Shown here: positions 16,097-27,524 of the stretch, one piece after another | How the letters are laid out: every line of letters begins with the position of its first letter | Numbering within the stretch: position 1 is the stretch's first letter | NCBI RefSeq assembly: GCF_030285665.1 | Contig: NZ_CP127295.1 | Location: 1,488,001-1,552,000, forward strand | Direction: 5' to 3' | Source of the DNA: Amycolatopsis mongoliensis | GTDB lineage: Bacteria > Actinomycetota > Actinomycetes > Mycobacteriales > Pseudonocardiaceae | Length of the DNA stretch: 64,000 nucleotides | Program-made: the position numbers and the translations under genes | The notes under the pieces: generated by a model | What the model was told of the DNA's origin: nothing | Database searches by the model: none | Seen by the model: only the letters and a program-made list of their open reading frames with translations

Positions 16097-17373
16097 CAGT
16101 CCTCACCCCGCCGGTACGGCTGGCCGTCGGCCTGCGGCGGCCGCAGCCGCTGCGAAGCCACCGCCAGCACGATCAGCGTCACGAAGTGCGCGGTGTACGG
16201 GATCAGGTCGGACGGCAGCGTGTCGTTCGACCAGTAGATCGCGTACAGCACGCCCGCGCCGACCACACCGAGCCCGGCCGCGATCCACTGCCTGCGGAAC
16301 AACTGGACGACGACGATCACGCCGACCAGGATCACCGCTCCGTACAGCAGCGCGAGCACCGCTTCGCCGCCGCCGGCGAGCTGGAGACCGTCCGCGTAGC
16401 CGAACAGCGCCGCGCCGCCGAGCAGGCCACCCGGGCGCCAGTTGCCGAAGATCATCGCCGCGAGGCCGATGTACCCGCGGCCGTTGGTCTGGTTCTCCAG
16501 GTAGTCCGCGCCGCCGCGCAGCAGCACCAGCGACGCGCCACCCATCCCGGCGAACGCGCCCGAGATCACCACGGCGACGTACTTGTGCAGGTAGACGTTC
16601 ACGCCGAGCGACTCCGCGGCCACCGGGTTCTCGCCGCAGGACCGCAGCCGCAGGCCGAACCGGGTGCGCCACAGGATGTAGTAGCTCAGCGGGATCAGGA
16701 TGATCGCGATCATCGTCAGCGGCGCCACCTCGGTGACCAGGCCGCGCAGGATGCCGGCGACGTCCGAGATCCCGACGCGCTGCTCCTTCTCCAGGCCGCC
16801 GAGCCAGTCGGAGAGGAAGCTCGCCGAGTAGGTGTCGAACTTCGGTACCACCGGCGACTGCCGCGGGTTGCCGGAGACCGGCGCGAAGATCAGGTTCGCC
16901 AGGTACTTCGTGACGCCGAGGCCGAGCAGGTTGATCGCGACGCCGGAGACGATGTGGTTGACGTTGAACGTCACCGTCGCCACCGCGTGCAGCAGCCCGC
17001 CCAGCGCGCCGAAGGCCAGCGCGGCCACCAGGCCGGCCCACACCCCGCCGTTGTACGAACCCCAGGCGGCGCCCCAGGTCCCGAGGATCATCATGCCCTC
17101 GAGGCCGATGTTCACCACGCCCGCGCGTTCGGCCCAGAGGCCGCCGAGCGCGCACAGCAGGATCGGCAGCGCCAGCCGCAGCGCCGTCGACGCGGTGTTC
17201 GACGACGTCAGCGCGGCGGCGCCGGTGGAGTACGACGCCGTCGAGATGACGGCGATGGCGATCACGGCCCAGATGACCCCGCGGAGCCAGCCGGGGATCC
17301 GGGACCGCTTGCGGCGCACCGGCATCGTGCCGGGGCTGCCCGCGTCGGGCCGGGAAACGTCGGTGACGACCAT
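16096..17373 (-). CDS. Nucleoside ABC transporter permease (second)
   Basis: About 425 aa, with a 40-residue basic cytoplasmic start and about 10 membrane segments. It belongs to the BPD_transp_2 (ribose/branched-amino-acid/BMP-type) permease family, with GLWAERAGVVNIGLEGMM and RSCGENPVAAESLGVN signatures typical of the YufQ/NupQ type. It pairs with the next permease to form the channel of a guanosine/general nucleoside importer. Its start overlaps the stop of the first permease (TGATG). Confidence 0.9.
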   Translation of the reverse strand: MVVTDVSRPDAGSPGTMPVRRKRSRIPGWLRGVIWAVIAIAVISTASYSTGAAALTSSNTASTALRLALPILLCALGGLWAERAGVVNIGLEGMMILGTWGAAWGSYNGGVWAGLVAALAFGALGGLLHAVATVTFNVNHIVSGVAINLLGLGVTKYLANLIFAPVSGNPRQSPVVPKFDTYSASFLSDWLGGLEKEQRVGISDVAGILRGLVTEVAPLTMIAIILIPLSYYILWRTRFGLRLRSCGENPVAAESLGVNVYLHKYVAVVISGAFAGMGGASLVLLRGGADYLENQTNGRGYIGLAAMIFGNWRPGGLLGGAALFGYADGLQLAGGGEAVLALLYGAVILVGVIVVVQLFRRQWIAAGLGVVGAGVLYAIYWSNDTLPSDLIPYTAHFVTLIVLAVASQRLRPPQADGQPYRRGED

Positions 17374-18466
17374 CAGACCGCACCCCCTTCCGCGATCGAG
17401 GCACCCTTGCGGCCGTTGGTGCCGAGCGCCCGGCCGACGCGGTGTTGCTGCGAGCGCAGGTCGGCCCGGCGCACGACCTCGTACGCCACGACGACCGACA
17501 GCACGATGATGCCCTGCATGATCGTCGCGATCTCCTTGGACACGTTGATCTGCTCCAGCGACACCGCGGAGGTGTCGAGGAACGCCCACAGCAGCGCGCC
17601 GAGCGCGATGCCGCCGGGGTGGTTGCGGCCGAGCAGCGCGACGGCGATGCCGGTGAAGCCGTACATCTGGGTCGCGGTGATGCCGTAGCTGAAGTCGCGG
17701 CCGAGCAGCTCGGGCATCGCGACCAGGCCGGCGACGCCACCGGAGAGCAGCATCGCGATCAGCGTCATCTTCTTGGCGCTGACACCGCCCGCGGCCGCGG
17801 CCGTGGTGGACTCGCCGGACGCCTTGAGCTCGAAGCCGAAGCGCGTGCGGTTGAGCATGAACCAGTAGGCCCCGCCGATGATCGCGGCGATGAACACGAA
17901 CCCGAACAGCGTGCCCGAGCCGAGCGGGATGCCCGGGATCCGGCCCGAGGGCTCGATCACGCGGGTGCCGATGTTGTTGCCGGTCTGCACGCCGAACTGG
18001 TCGGCGTTGATGAGGAACGCGATGATCCCGGCGACGATCGCGTTGAGCATGATCGTCGAGATGACCTCGCTGACCCCGCGGGTGACCTTGAGGATCGCCG
18101 GGACCGCGGCGTAGGCCATGCCCGCCGCGACCGCGACCACCAGGATCGCCAGCACGTGGATGACCGGTGGCAGCTTCATCGCGCCGCCGGCGATGGCCGC
18201 GACGACGGCGGCGAAGCGGTACTGGCCTTCGACACCGATGTTGAACAGGTTCATCTGGAAGCCGACGGCCACCGCGAGCCCGGACAGGTAGTAGACCGTC
18301 GCCAGGTTCACCGTGTCGACCGCGGTGGAGCCCTTGAACATCTGGCCGATCATCGTGCCGTACGCGTTCAGCGGGTCGGCACCGGAGATGATCAGCGCGA
18401 TCGCCGAAAGCAGGACGGCGAAGACGATCGCCAGCAGCGGCGGCAGCAGTTTCGTGCGCCAGGAAG

Positions 18467-18470
<4 letters not shown>
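17373..18470 (-). CDS. Nucleoside ABC transporter permease (first)
   Basis: A 365-aa multi-pass permease of the same family (YufP/NupP type). Conserved pieces include MNLFNIGVEGQ, STIMLNAIVAG and the cytoplasmic ATPase-contact loop around ELKASGEST. The stop overlaps the start of the partner permease and the start overlaps the ATPase stop by 4 nt. Subunit order ATPase-permease-permease matches known BMP-type nucleoside importers. Confidence 0.9.
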
Positions 18471-20038
<1,568 letters not shown>

Positions 20039-20074
20039 GGGCGGGAGAGTTCCATCTCTGTCAAAACACGTGAG

Positions 20075-20102
20075 GGCTCGGAGGGCGCTTGCCCTCCGAG
20101 CC
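20075..20102 (-). terminator. Intra-operon hairpin between lipoprotein and ATPase genes
   Basis: GGCTCGGAGGGC-GCTT-GCCCTCCGAGCC, 16 nt after the lipoprotein stop on the minus strand, followed within 12 nt by TTTT. In an operon it would act as a partial terminator or 3'-end stabiliser, giving more binding protein than ATPase and permease. Confidence 0.65.
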
Positions 20103-20118
20103 CCGCACACGTTGTGCG

Positions 20119-21270
20119 CTACTTCTGCGGCTTGTCCGAAACGGTGATCGCGCCCGAGATGATCTGGGCCTTGTAGCCGTCCAGGACGTCCTTGATGTCG
20201 TCGACCTTGCCGCCGGAGGTGGCGTAGCCGACGCCGTCGACCTTGAGGTCGAACCGCTTCGGCAGGGTCGTCAGGTCACCCTTGGCGAGCGCGGTGATGT
20301 AGTCGAACACCGCGACGTCGACGCGCTTGAGCATGGACGTGATGATGACGTCCTTGTCGGCCTCGACGGTCTTCTGGTTGTACTGGTCGGAGTCGACCCC
20401 GATGGCCAGCGCGTTGCCCGCCTTGGCGGCGTCGAACACGCCCTTACCCGAGGCGCCGGCGGCGTGGTAGATGACGTCCGCGCCCTTGGCGATCTCGGCC
20501 GCGGCCTTCGCGTTGCCCTTCGGCGGGTCCTGGAACCCGGAGAAGTCACCGGCCGGCGTGAGGTACTCGTCCTCGATCTTGATCTTGCTCGAAACCGTCT
20601 TCGCGCCCTGCAGGAAGCCGGCCTCGAACTTCTGGATCAGCGGGGTGTTGACACCGCCGACGAAGCCGATGTGGCAGCTCTTGCTCTTGTACGCGGCGGC
20701 GACGCCGGCCAGGAACGAGCCCTGCTCCTCGGCGAAGACCAGCGGCGTGACGTTCGGGAGCGTGATGGAGTCGTCGTCGACGATCGCGAACTTGGTGTTC
20801 GGGTACTTGGCGGCGACGGCCTTGACCGACGGCGCGTAGGCGAAGCCGACCGCGATGATCGGGTTCAGGCCCGAGGAGGCCATCTGGTCGAGGCGCTGCT
20901 GCTTGGCCGACTCGGCCTCGCTGGCGGACGCGGTGCTCTCGTTGACCGTCGTCACGCCGAGGTCGGACTTCGCCTTGTCGGTGCCCGCGGCGGCGGCGTC
21001 GTTGAACGACGCGTCACCCCGGCCGCCGACGTCGAACGCCAGGCCGATCTTCAGCTTGCTGCCGTCGACCTTGCCGCCGGCCGCGGCCGTGCTGCTCGAC
21101 GCGGCGGGCGCCGCGGGCGGCTTCTGCGCGGTGACGCAGTCCGAACCGCCCGACGAAGGCGCGGCGCTGTTGTTGCTGCTACCACCGCTCGAGTCCTTGG
21201 CGCACCCGGCCAGGGTGAGCACCCCGGCCATGGCCACGGCGGCCAGCGCGGTTCCACGCATGCGACGCAA
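20119..21270 (-). CDS. BMP-family nucleoside-binding lipoprotein
   Basis: About 383 aa. Lipobox LTLAGC (Cys23 from the TTG start) anchors it outside the membrane. The mature part begins with a Ser/Ala-rich linker, then a Bmp/PnrA fold with KIGLAFDVGGRGDASFND, GVGFAY-like and DVIYHAAGASGKG segments, as in purine/pyrimidine nucleoside receptors. The TTG at 21270 is preferred over ATG 21261 because GGAGGGAG lies at normal distance from it. First gene of the six-gene operon whose last genes are cdd and deoA, so it most likely binds nucleosides. Confidence 0.88.
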   Translation of the reverse strand: MRRMRGTALAAVAMAGVLTLAGCAKDSSGGSSNNSAAPSSGGSDCVTAQKPPAAPAASSSTAAAGGKVDGSKLKIGLAFDVGGRGDASFNDAAAAGTDKAKSDLGVTTVNESTASASEAESAKQQRLDQMASSGLNPIIAVGFAYAPSVKAVAAKYPNTKFAIVDDDSITLPNVTPLVFAEEQGSFLAGVAAAYKSKSCHIGFVGGVNTPLIQKFEAGFLQGAKTVSSKIKIEDEYLTPAGDFSGFQDPPKGNAKAAAEIAKGADVIYHAAGASGKGVFDAAKAGNALAIGVDSDQYNQKTVEADKDVIITSMLKRVDVAVFDYITALAKGDLTTLPKRFDLKVDGVGYATSGGKVDDIKDVLDGYKAQIISGAITVSDKPQK

Positions 21271-21582
21271 CGTGTGTCTCCCTCCCCGCTGATCCAGCGG
21301 ATGGTCAAGGGCACGACCCGGCCCACTGCCGGGTCGACCGCCAGACCGTACCCAACGGACAGGAATGCGCCATAGGAACGGCACGCTACGTAACACAAAC
21401 GTTTACTCAGCAGTCTCGCGCGCAACGGACCGGACACTGCCCGTGATCATCGGGCCGCGCGGGACCCTACTTTCGGCGGGTTCGGCGTCTCAGGGACGGC
21501 CGAAATGCCATTTTGTGTCACTCAGTGTGCCGAACTGACCGAAGGGTGGGCCAGCGCGGTCACTCTGTGAGATGACGGCCAT
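21271..21582. other. 312-nt intergenic region, BMP operon promoter side
   Basis: No gene is supportable. It must carry the promoter of the minus-strand BMP operon, because the alpha-galactosidase gene ends at 21583. I see no clear sigma hexamers close to the TTG start; an A/T-richer island around 21385-21412 (with AAACGTTT, 21398-21405) is the best place to look. Confidence 0.4.
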
Positions 21583-23567
21583 TCAGGCGCAGGTGAGCCG
21601 CGCCGCGGCCCAGTCGCCGCGGTCGTAGGAGTTGCCGTAGCCGCCGTCGGTGACCACCAGCCGCAGGTACTGCGCGCCGCCCAGGCCCGCCGTCAGCGGG
21701 ACCGCCGGGTCCTGCCACGTCCGGACGCCGGTCGCGGCGACCCGGGCGCCGTCCGCGTAGACCTCGAACGTCGCCGAGCCCTGCTTGTTCGTCGCCTCGC
21801 GTTCGTCGTCGACGCCGACGTCCGCGGTGAACGCCGTGCAGCGACCGCCCAGGTAGAGGACGACCTCGCTCGGCGCGTGGGCGCCGAGGCCTTCGGGTAG
21901 CCGACGCCGTTGATCGTCAGGGGCTTCCCGTCGCCCGCCGGGATGCTGCCGTTGGACATGTCGCGCTCGACCGGGCCGTAGCCGTTCTTCTCCGCCGCCC
22001 AGCGCAGGTCGCTGGCCCAGGCCGGACCGGCGGGTGGCGCCGCGGGCACCGTCAGCTGCTGGTCGCCGGCCCAGCTCACCTGGCCGAACCCGATCGTGCG
22101 GTAGGTGACGCCGCCGCGCAGGACCGCCGTCGTGACTTCGGTTCCGGCCGGCGGCGTGACCCGCCAGCGTGCTGCAGCCTGGTCGCCGGTGCCGAGCACG
22201 AACGCCCGTGGCCGGGACCGCTGCTCGACGCGCCAGCCGGCGGGCGCGGTCAGCGTGACGCGAGGGTCGAACACGGGGACGCGGGCCTCGTCGGCCGCGG
22301 ACACCGTGACCTCGAACGGCTTCCCGGCGGGCGTGATCTCGCCCGGCACGCCGGGCACCGGCGCGGCCAGTTCGATGCCGGTGCTCACGAGCGGCGCGTC
22401 CCGCAGCCGGGAACCGCCCGCGTGGACCCGGTACACGACCGTCGCGTGCGGCCGGACGACCGCGGAGATCCGGCCGGCGGTCTGGAGGTCGCGGTGGGCC
22501 CAGAGGTCGCGGGCGGAGTAGCCGGCGGCCGCCGGGAGGCCCACGGCGGCCCCGGTGGTGCCGATCGTCGCGCCGGCGGAAGTCTCGTTGAAGAGCGCGA
22601 CCGCGACGTCGCCGTTCGCCAGGGGCTCGGCGAAGACCCAGTGACCGTCCTGGTTGGACAGCACGCGTGCCTGGACGCCGCGGCGGTCCTGGTCGAGGGC
22701 GATGACCTCGGCGTTGCGCAGGACGTCGAAGTCCGCCGGCGACACCTTGCGCAGGTCGGCGCCGATGAGCAGCGGGGCGGCCATCATGGCCCACAGCGAG
22801 AAGTGGGACTCGTACTCCTCGGTCGTCATGCCGCCGTTGCCGACCTCGAGCACGTCGGGATCGTTCCAGTGGCCCGGCCCGGCGTAGGGCGCGAGCGGCG
22901 CGTTCGCCTTGAGGATCTGGACCATCTTCGCCCAGTTGTCCTTGATGTCGCCGGTCGTGCGCCACAGGTGGCCGACGTCCGCGCCCCACTCCCACGGCTT
23001 GTTCTCGCCCCACTCGCAGAGCGAGTACACGATCGGGCGACCGGTCTTCGCCAGCGCGTCGCGCATCTTCGGGTAGCGCTCGAGCGCGGGCCTTCCCTCG
23101 TTGTTGCAGTTGTCGTACTTGAGGTAGTCGACGCCCCAGTCCGCGAACGTCCGCGCGTCGGCGTCCTCGTGGTCGAGCGCGCCGGGCTGGGTCTTCGCGC
23201 AGGTCAGCGTGCCCGCACTGGTGTAGATGCCGAACTTGAGGCCCTTCGAGTGGACGTAGTCGGCCAGCGCCTTGATCCCGTTCGGGAACCGCGTCTTGTT
23301 CGCCTGCATCCGGCCTTCGGCGTCGCGCACCGGCTCGGCCCAGCAGTCGTCGACGTACTGGTAGCCGGCGGCTTTCAGGCCCTGGGCGACGAAGATGTCG
23401 GCGGTGTCGCGGATGATCCGCTCGTCGACCGCGCAGCCGGTGGTGTTCCAGTTGTCGAAGCCCATCGGCGGGGTGAGCGCCAGTCCGTCCGGCACTGCCC
23501 CGGCGGGCGTGACCACCGCCACGGGAAGCAGTGCCGCGACGGCGATCACCAGGACGAGTCGTCTCAC
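21583..23567 (-). CDS. GH27 alpha-galactosidase with NPCBM domain, apparent 1-nt frameshift
   Basis: A secreted enzyme removing alpha-galactose. The signal peptide (MRRLVLVIAV to TPAGA) is followed by the GH27 barrel with PPMGFDNWNTTGC, nucleophile YLKYDNC, acid/base WRTTGDI, and GHWNDPDVLEVGN. After a beta domain comes an NPCBM carbohydrate-binding module. The catalytic reading frame leaves the NPCBM frame near 21887-21896: CCGAAGGCCTC encodes YPKAS, whereas one extra G would give YPKGLGAHAPSEVVLYLGG and continue to the stop at 21583. Unshifted, the frame runs to 21693 as junk. The catalytic domain is complete, so activity may remain. A sequencing indel is possible. Confidence 0.85.
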
Positions 23568-23962
23568 CAGAACGTCACCCCATCGTGAGAGATCCGATGT
23601 ATGCGGCAGCGACAGTAGGAACGAGCCGACGGTTGGTCAACAACAAACCGGATACACCAGTCTTCTGGTCTAGTGCACCAGATATCAGATGGCGAAGAGA
23701 TCAGATCTCCGGTGATCACGACGGGTCGCGACGCCGCACGGCCGAGTGCGCTGCGCCACACCGCCGGGTGGCGGCACAGCAGTACCGGTGTCTGGTCCAT
23801 CACAGAGGGGAACCCGGAGGTGAGCCGCGTGCCGGGTGCGGGTCTAGCATCCGATTCATCCAGGCTCGATGACGTTGATCTCGGCAAGTCCGGCCGTTCC
23901 GGCGCGACTGCGGACCTCACCGGCCACCGGGCGCACAGTCAGACGTTGGAGGCCGTTCACCG
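23568..23962. other. 395-nt divergent regulatory region, GH27 / sdhC
   Basis: No gene is supportable. It carries both promoters. Visible elements are a DasR-box-like site at 23664-23681, a 13-nt palindrome GAGATC-A-GATCTC at 23697-23709, and the sdhC ribosome site GGAGG about 10 nt before ATG 23963. Confidence 0.5.
23664..23681. promoter_or_regulatory. DasR-box-like site upstream of GH27
   Basis: TCTGGTCTAGTGCACCAGA-type dyad: the half TGGTCTAG is identical to the DasR (GntR-family) consensus half and the other half is ACCAG, but 2-3 bases are inserted between them, giving about 12 of 16 matches. It lies about 97 nt before the GH27 start, a sensible place for an operator of a secreted glycosidase. 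Confidence 0.35.
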
Positions 23963-24406
23963 ATGTCCACCACGGCGAGCACTGCCACAGCGGCAGGGGC
24001 GAGCGATCGGGCGGGTGCCTCACGCCGGCAGGGGACCTTCTACCGGGGCGACCCCGGCATGTGGTCCTGGGTGCTGCACCGCATCACCGGCGTGCTCACA
24101 TTCTTCTTCCTGTTCGTGCACGTGCTCGACACCGCGCTGGTGCGCGTGTCGCCGAACACCTACGACCAGGTCATCGAGACCTACAAGACCCCGATCGTCA
24201 ACCTCCTGGAGGTCGGCCTGGTCGGCGCGGTGCTGTTCCACGCCCTCAACGGCATCCGCGTCATGCTGGTCGACTTCTGGTCGAAGGGCCCGAAGCTGCA
24301 GAAGGCCATGCTCTGGGTGATCGGCGTGGTCTGGGTCGTCGTGATGGTCCCCGGTGCGTTCTTCATGCTGAAGCGCACCGTCGAAACGCTCTTCGGGGGT
24401 AACTGA
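23963..24406 (+). CDS. sdhC: Succinate dehydrogenase cytochrome b subunit
   Basis: A 147-aa membrane anchor of complex II. The signature WSWVLHRITGVL, with its conserved serine, arginine and histidine near the quinone/heme region, starts the first of three membrane helices; a second conserved histidine follows in LFHALNG. A disordered 25-residue Ser/Thr/Ala-rich lead is common in actinobacteria. First of the operon sdhC-D-A-B, with sdhD starting 1 nt after its stop. Confidence 0.93.
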   Translation: MSTTASTATAAGASDRAGASRRQGTFYRGDPGMWSWVLHRITGVLTFFFLFVHVLDTALVRVSPNTYDQVIETYKTPIVNLLEVGLVGAVLFHALNGIRVMLVDFWSKGPKLQKAMLWVIGVVWVVVMVPGAFFMLKRTVETLFGGN

Positions 24407-24407
24407 C

Positions 24408-24821
24408 ATGGCCGACCTCGCCTTCGCGAACCCCCGCGCGCCGAAGCGTCCCGCCGCCCGCCGGAGCAACTTCGAGCTCTACAGCTGGCTGTTCATGCGG
24501 ATCTCCGGCCTCGCCCTGATCATCCTGGTGCTCGGTCACCTGCTGATCATGAACATCCTCGACGGCGGTGTGCACCGGATCAACTGGGGCTTCGTCGCCG
24601 GCCGCTGGGCCTCGCCGTTCTGGCAGTTCTGGGACCTGGCCATGCTCTGGCTGGCCGAGATCCACGGCGGCAACGGGCTGCGCACCATCATCGACGACTA
24701 CGCGCGCAAGGACAGCACGCGGTTCTGGCTGAAGATCCTGCTCTACGTGTCCATGGCGCTGATCCTGGCCGTCGGCACGATGGTGATCTTCACCTTCGAC
24801 CCGAACATGCCCGCGAACTGA
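24408..24821 (+). CDS. sdhD: Succinate dehydrogenase hydrophobic membrane anchor
   Basis: A 137-aa second anchor with three helices; heme/quinone-side residues occur in LVLGHLLIMNI and IHGGNGLRTIIDDY. It immediately follows sdhC and is 19 nt from sdhA, so it is expressed as part of complex II. Confidence 0.92.
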   Translation: MADLAFANPRAPKRPAARRSNFELYSWLFMRISGLALIILVLGHLLIMNILDGGVHRINWGFVAGRWASPFWQFWDLAMLWLAEIHGGNGLRTIIDDYARKDSTRFWLKILLYVSMALILAVGTMVIFTFDPNMPAN

Positions 24822-24840
24822 AGCCACGGAGACTTTTCCC

Positions 24841-26595
24841 ATGCAGTTCCACAAGTACGACGTGGTGATCGTCGGCGCCGGCGGCGCCGGGATGCGCGCG
24901 GCCATCGAGTCCGGCCAGCGCACCCGCACCGCGGTCCTCACCAAGCTGTACCCGACCCGGTCCCACACCGGCGCGGCCCAGGGCGGCATGTGCGCCGCGC
25001 TGGCGAACGTCGAAGAGGACAACTGGGAGTGGCACACCTTCGACACGGTCAAGGGCGGCGACTACCTCGTCGACCAGGACGCCGCGGAGATCATGGCCAA
25101 GGAGGCCATCGACGCGGTGCTCGACCTGGAGAAGATGGGCCTGCCGTTCAACCGCACGCCCGAGGGCAAGATCGACCAGCGCCGGTTCGGCGGCCACACG
25201 CGTGACCACGGCAAGGCCGCGGTGCGCCGCGCCTGCTACGCCGCGGACCGCACCGGCCACATGATCCTGCAGACGCTGTACCAGAACTGCGTCAAGTACG
25301 GCACGGAGTTCTTCAACGAGTTCTACGTGCTCGACCTGATCCTGTCGGAGGACGACAACGGCAACCCGGTCGCCTCCGGCGTCGTCGCCTACGAGCTGGC
25401 CACCGGCGAGTTGCACGTCTTCCAGGCGAAGTCGATCGTGTTCGCCACCGGCGGCGCGGGCAAGATCTTCAAGACGACGTCGAACGCGCACACCCTCACC
25501 GGTGACGGCCTCGGCATCATCTTCCGCAAGGGCCTGCCGCTGGAGGACATGGAGTTCTTCCAGTTCCACCCGACCGGCCTCGCGGGCCTGGGCATCCTGA
25601 TCTCCGAAGCCGTCCGCGGCGAGGGCGGGATCCTGCGCAACGCGTCCGGCGAGCGGTTCATGGAGCGCTACGCCCCCACCATCAAGGACCTCGCGCCGCG
25701 CGACATCGTGGCGCGCTCGATGGTGCAGGAAGTGCTGCAGGGCCGCGGCTGCGGCCCGAACAAGGACTACGTCGTCCTCGACGTCACGCACCTGCCGGTC
25801 GAGGTCCTCGAGACCAAGCTGCCGGACATCACCGAGTTCTCCCGCACCTACCTGGGCGTCGACCCGGTGAAGGAGCCGGTGCCGGTGTTCCCGACCTGCC
25901 ACTACGTGATGGGCGGCATCCCGACCAACGTCCACGGCGAAGCGCTGCGGGACAACGAGAACGTCATCCCCGGCCTGTACGCCGCGGGCGAGGTCGCGTG
26001 CGTGTCCGTGCACGGCTCGAACCGCCTGGGCACGAACTCGCTGCTGGACATCAACGTGTTCGGCCGCCGCGCCGGCATCGCCGCGGCGGAGTACGCGCTG
26101 GCGCACGAGCACGTCGAGCTGCCGGAGAACCCGACCGCGCTGGTCGAGGAGCAGCTGTCGGGCCTGCTGTCGGAGCACGGTGACGAGCGCGTCGCCGACA
26201 TCCGCAAGGAAATGCAGCAGACGATGGACTCGCACGCGTCGGTGTACCGGACCGAGGACACGCTGAAGCAGGCGCTGACCGACATCCAGGCGCTGAAGGC
26301 GCGGTACCAGCGGATCACGGTGGCGGACAAGGGCAAGCGGTACAACACCGACCTGCTCGAGGCCGTCGAGCTGGGCTTCCTGCTGGAGCTGGCCGAGGTG
26401 CTGGTCGTGGGCGCGATCGCGCGCAAGGAGTCCCGCGGCGGCCACGCGCGCGAGGACTACCCGACCCGCGACGACACGAACTTCATGCGGCACACCATGG
26501 CCTACAAGCAGGGCACCGGGCTGTCCTCGGACATCCGGCTCGACTACAAGCCCGTGACCTTCACCCGCTACGAACCGATGGAGCGGAAGTACTGA
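24841..26595 (+). CDS. sdhA: Succinate dehydrogenase flavoprotein subunit
   Basis: A 584-aa catalytic subunit that oxidises succinate to fumarate in the TCA cycle. The FAD-binding GAGGAG (12-17), the flavin-linking histidine His42 in SHTGAAQGG, the HPTGL segment and the catalytic RGEGGILRN are all intact. The stop overlaps the sdhB start (TGATG). Confidence 0.97.
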   Translation: MQFHKYDVVIVGAGGAGMRAAIESGQRTRTAVLTKLYPTRSHTGAAQGGMCAALANVEEDNWEWHTFDTVKGGDYLVDQDAAEIMAKEAIDAVLDLEKMGLPFNRTPEGKIDQRRFGGHTRDHGKAAVRRACYAADRTGHMILQTLYQNCVKYGTEFFNEFYVLDLILSEDDNGNPVASGVVAYELATGELHVFQAKSIVFATGGAGKIFKTTSNAHTLTGDGLGIIFRKGLPLEDMEFFQFHPTGLAGLGILISEAVRGEGGILRNASGERFMERYAPTIKDLAPRDIVARSMVQEVLQGRGCGPNKDYVVLDVTHLPVEVLETKLPDITEFSRTYLGVDPVKEPVPVFPTCHYVMGGIPTNVHGEALRDNENVIPGLYAAGEVACVSVHGSNRLGTNSLLDINVFGRRAGIAAAEYALAHEHVELPENPTALVEEQLSGLLSEHGDERVADIRKEMQQTMDSHASVYRTEDTLKQALTDIQALKARYQRITVADKGKRYNTDLLEAVELGFLLELAEVLVVGAIARKESRGGHAREDYPTRDDTNFMRHTMAYKQGTGLSSDIRLDYKPVTFTRYEPMERKY

Positions 26596-27365
26596 TGACC
26601 ACCGCTACTGCCGATCCGGCTGTCGCTGCTTCCGACGAGCACACCCCGATCACGGTCACGCTGAAGATCCTGCGGTTCAACCCGGAGGTCGACACCGAGC
26701 CGCACTGGGAGTCCTACGACGTCCCGGCGCAGCGCACCGACCGGCTGCTGAACCTGCTGTTCTACGTCAAGGACTACATCGACGGCACGTTCTCGTTCCG
26801 CCGTTCGTGCGCCCACGGCGTGTGCGGGTCCGACGCGATGCAGATCAACGGCATCAACCGGCTGGCGTGCAAGGTCCTGATGAAGGACCTGCTCGAGAAG
26901 GACGGCAAGAAGACCACGATCACGATCGCCCCGATCAAGGGCCTGACGACGTTGAAGGACCTCTACGTCGACATGGACCCGTTCTTCGAGGCGTACCGGG
27001 CGATCAAGCCGTACCTGATCAACTACAGTCCCGAGCCCACCCGCGAGCGTCTCCAGTCCCAGGCCGACCGGGACCGGTTCGACGACACGACGAAGTGCAT
27101 CCTTTGCGCGTGTTGCACGTCGTCGTGCCCGGTGTACTGGAACGACGGGTCGTACTTCGGCCCGGCGGCGATCGTGAACGCGCACCGGTTCATCTTCGAC
27201 TCCCGCGACGAGGGGGCCGAGGAGCGCCTGGACATCCTGAACGACGGCGAGGGCGTGTGGCGCTGCCGCACGACGTTCAACTGCACGGACGCTTGTCCCC
27301 GCGGGATCCAGGTGACGAAGGCGATCCAGGAAGTGAAGCGAGCCCTGCTCTTCAAGCGCGTCTGA
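26595..27365 (+). CDS. sdhB: Succinate dehydrogenase iron-sulfur subunit
   Basis: A 256-aa electron-transfer subunit. The [2Fe-2S] motif is SCAHGVCGSDA, with aspartate at the third ligand position, a known variation. The C-terminal cluster sites CILCACCTSSCP and CRTTFNCTDACP carry the [4Fe-4S] and [3Fe-4S] ligands. The gene ends 15 nt before the palindrome at 27381, which probably terminates the operon. Confidence 0.96.
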   Translation: MTTATADPAVAASDEHTPITVTLKILRFNPEVDTEPHWESYDVPAQRTDRLLNLLFYVKDYIDGTFSFRRSCAHGVCGSDAMQINGINRLACKVLMKDLLEKDGKKTTITIAPIKGLTTLKDLYVDMDPFFEAYRAIKPYLINYSPEPTRERLQSQADRDRFDDTTKCILCACCTSSCPVYWNDGSYFGPAAIVNAHRFIFDSRDEGAEERLDILNDGEGVWRCRTTFNCTDACPRGIQVTKAIQEVKRALLFKRV

Positions 27366-27380
27366 CACTTGCCTCAGTTC

Positions 27381-27439
27381 AAGGCCGTGAATGTCGCATT
27401 GAGAGACTTAGAGTCTCTCAATGCGACATTCACGGCCTT
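27381..27439. repeat. Perfect 28-bp palindrome, copy 1 (repeat family B)
   Basis: Left arm 27381-27408 and right arm 27412-27439 are exactly complementary over 28 bp with loop TAG. The arm reads AAGGCCGTGAATGTCGCATT then GAGAGACT. It lies 15 nt after the sdhB stop and before the AbiEi-like gene. Compared with copy 2 (28495-28553), two base pairs differ and both arms changed together, so pairing is conserved. It likely acts as a terminator or structured repeat. Confidence 0.85.
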
Positions 27440-27524
27440 CTGAGTTATCCACATGGGGTGGGTTATCCACAGGCTGGTCGATTAGCGCTGGCACGGACGT
27501 GCGGACGCAACGCACGATCGAACA

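Noticed and set aside
23564..23920. 118-codon minus-strand ORF in the GH27/sdhC gap
   Set aside because: It runs through the regulatory palindromes, has no ribosome site and lacks the usual GC third-position bias.
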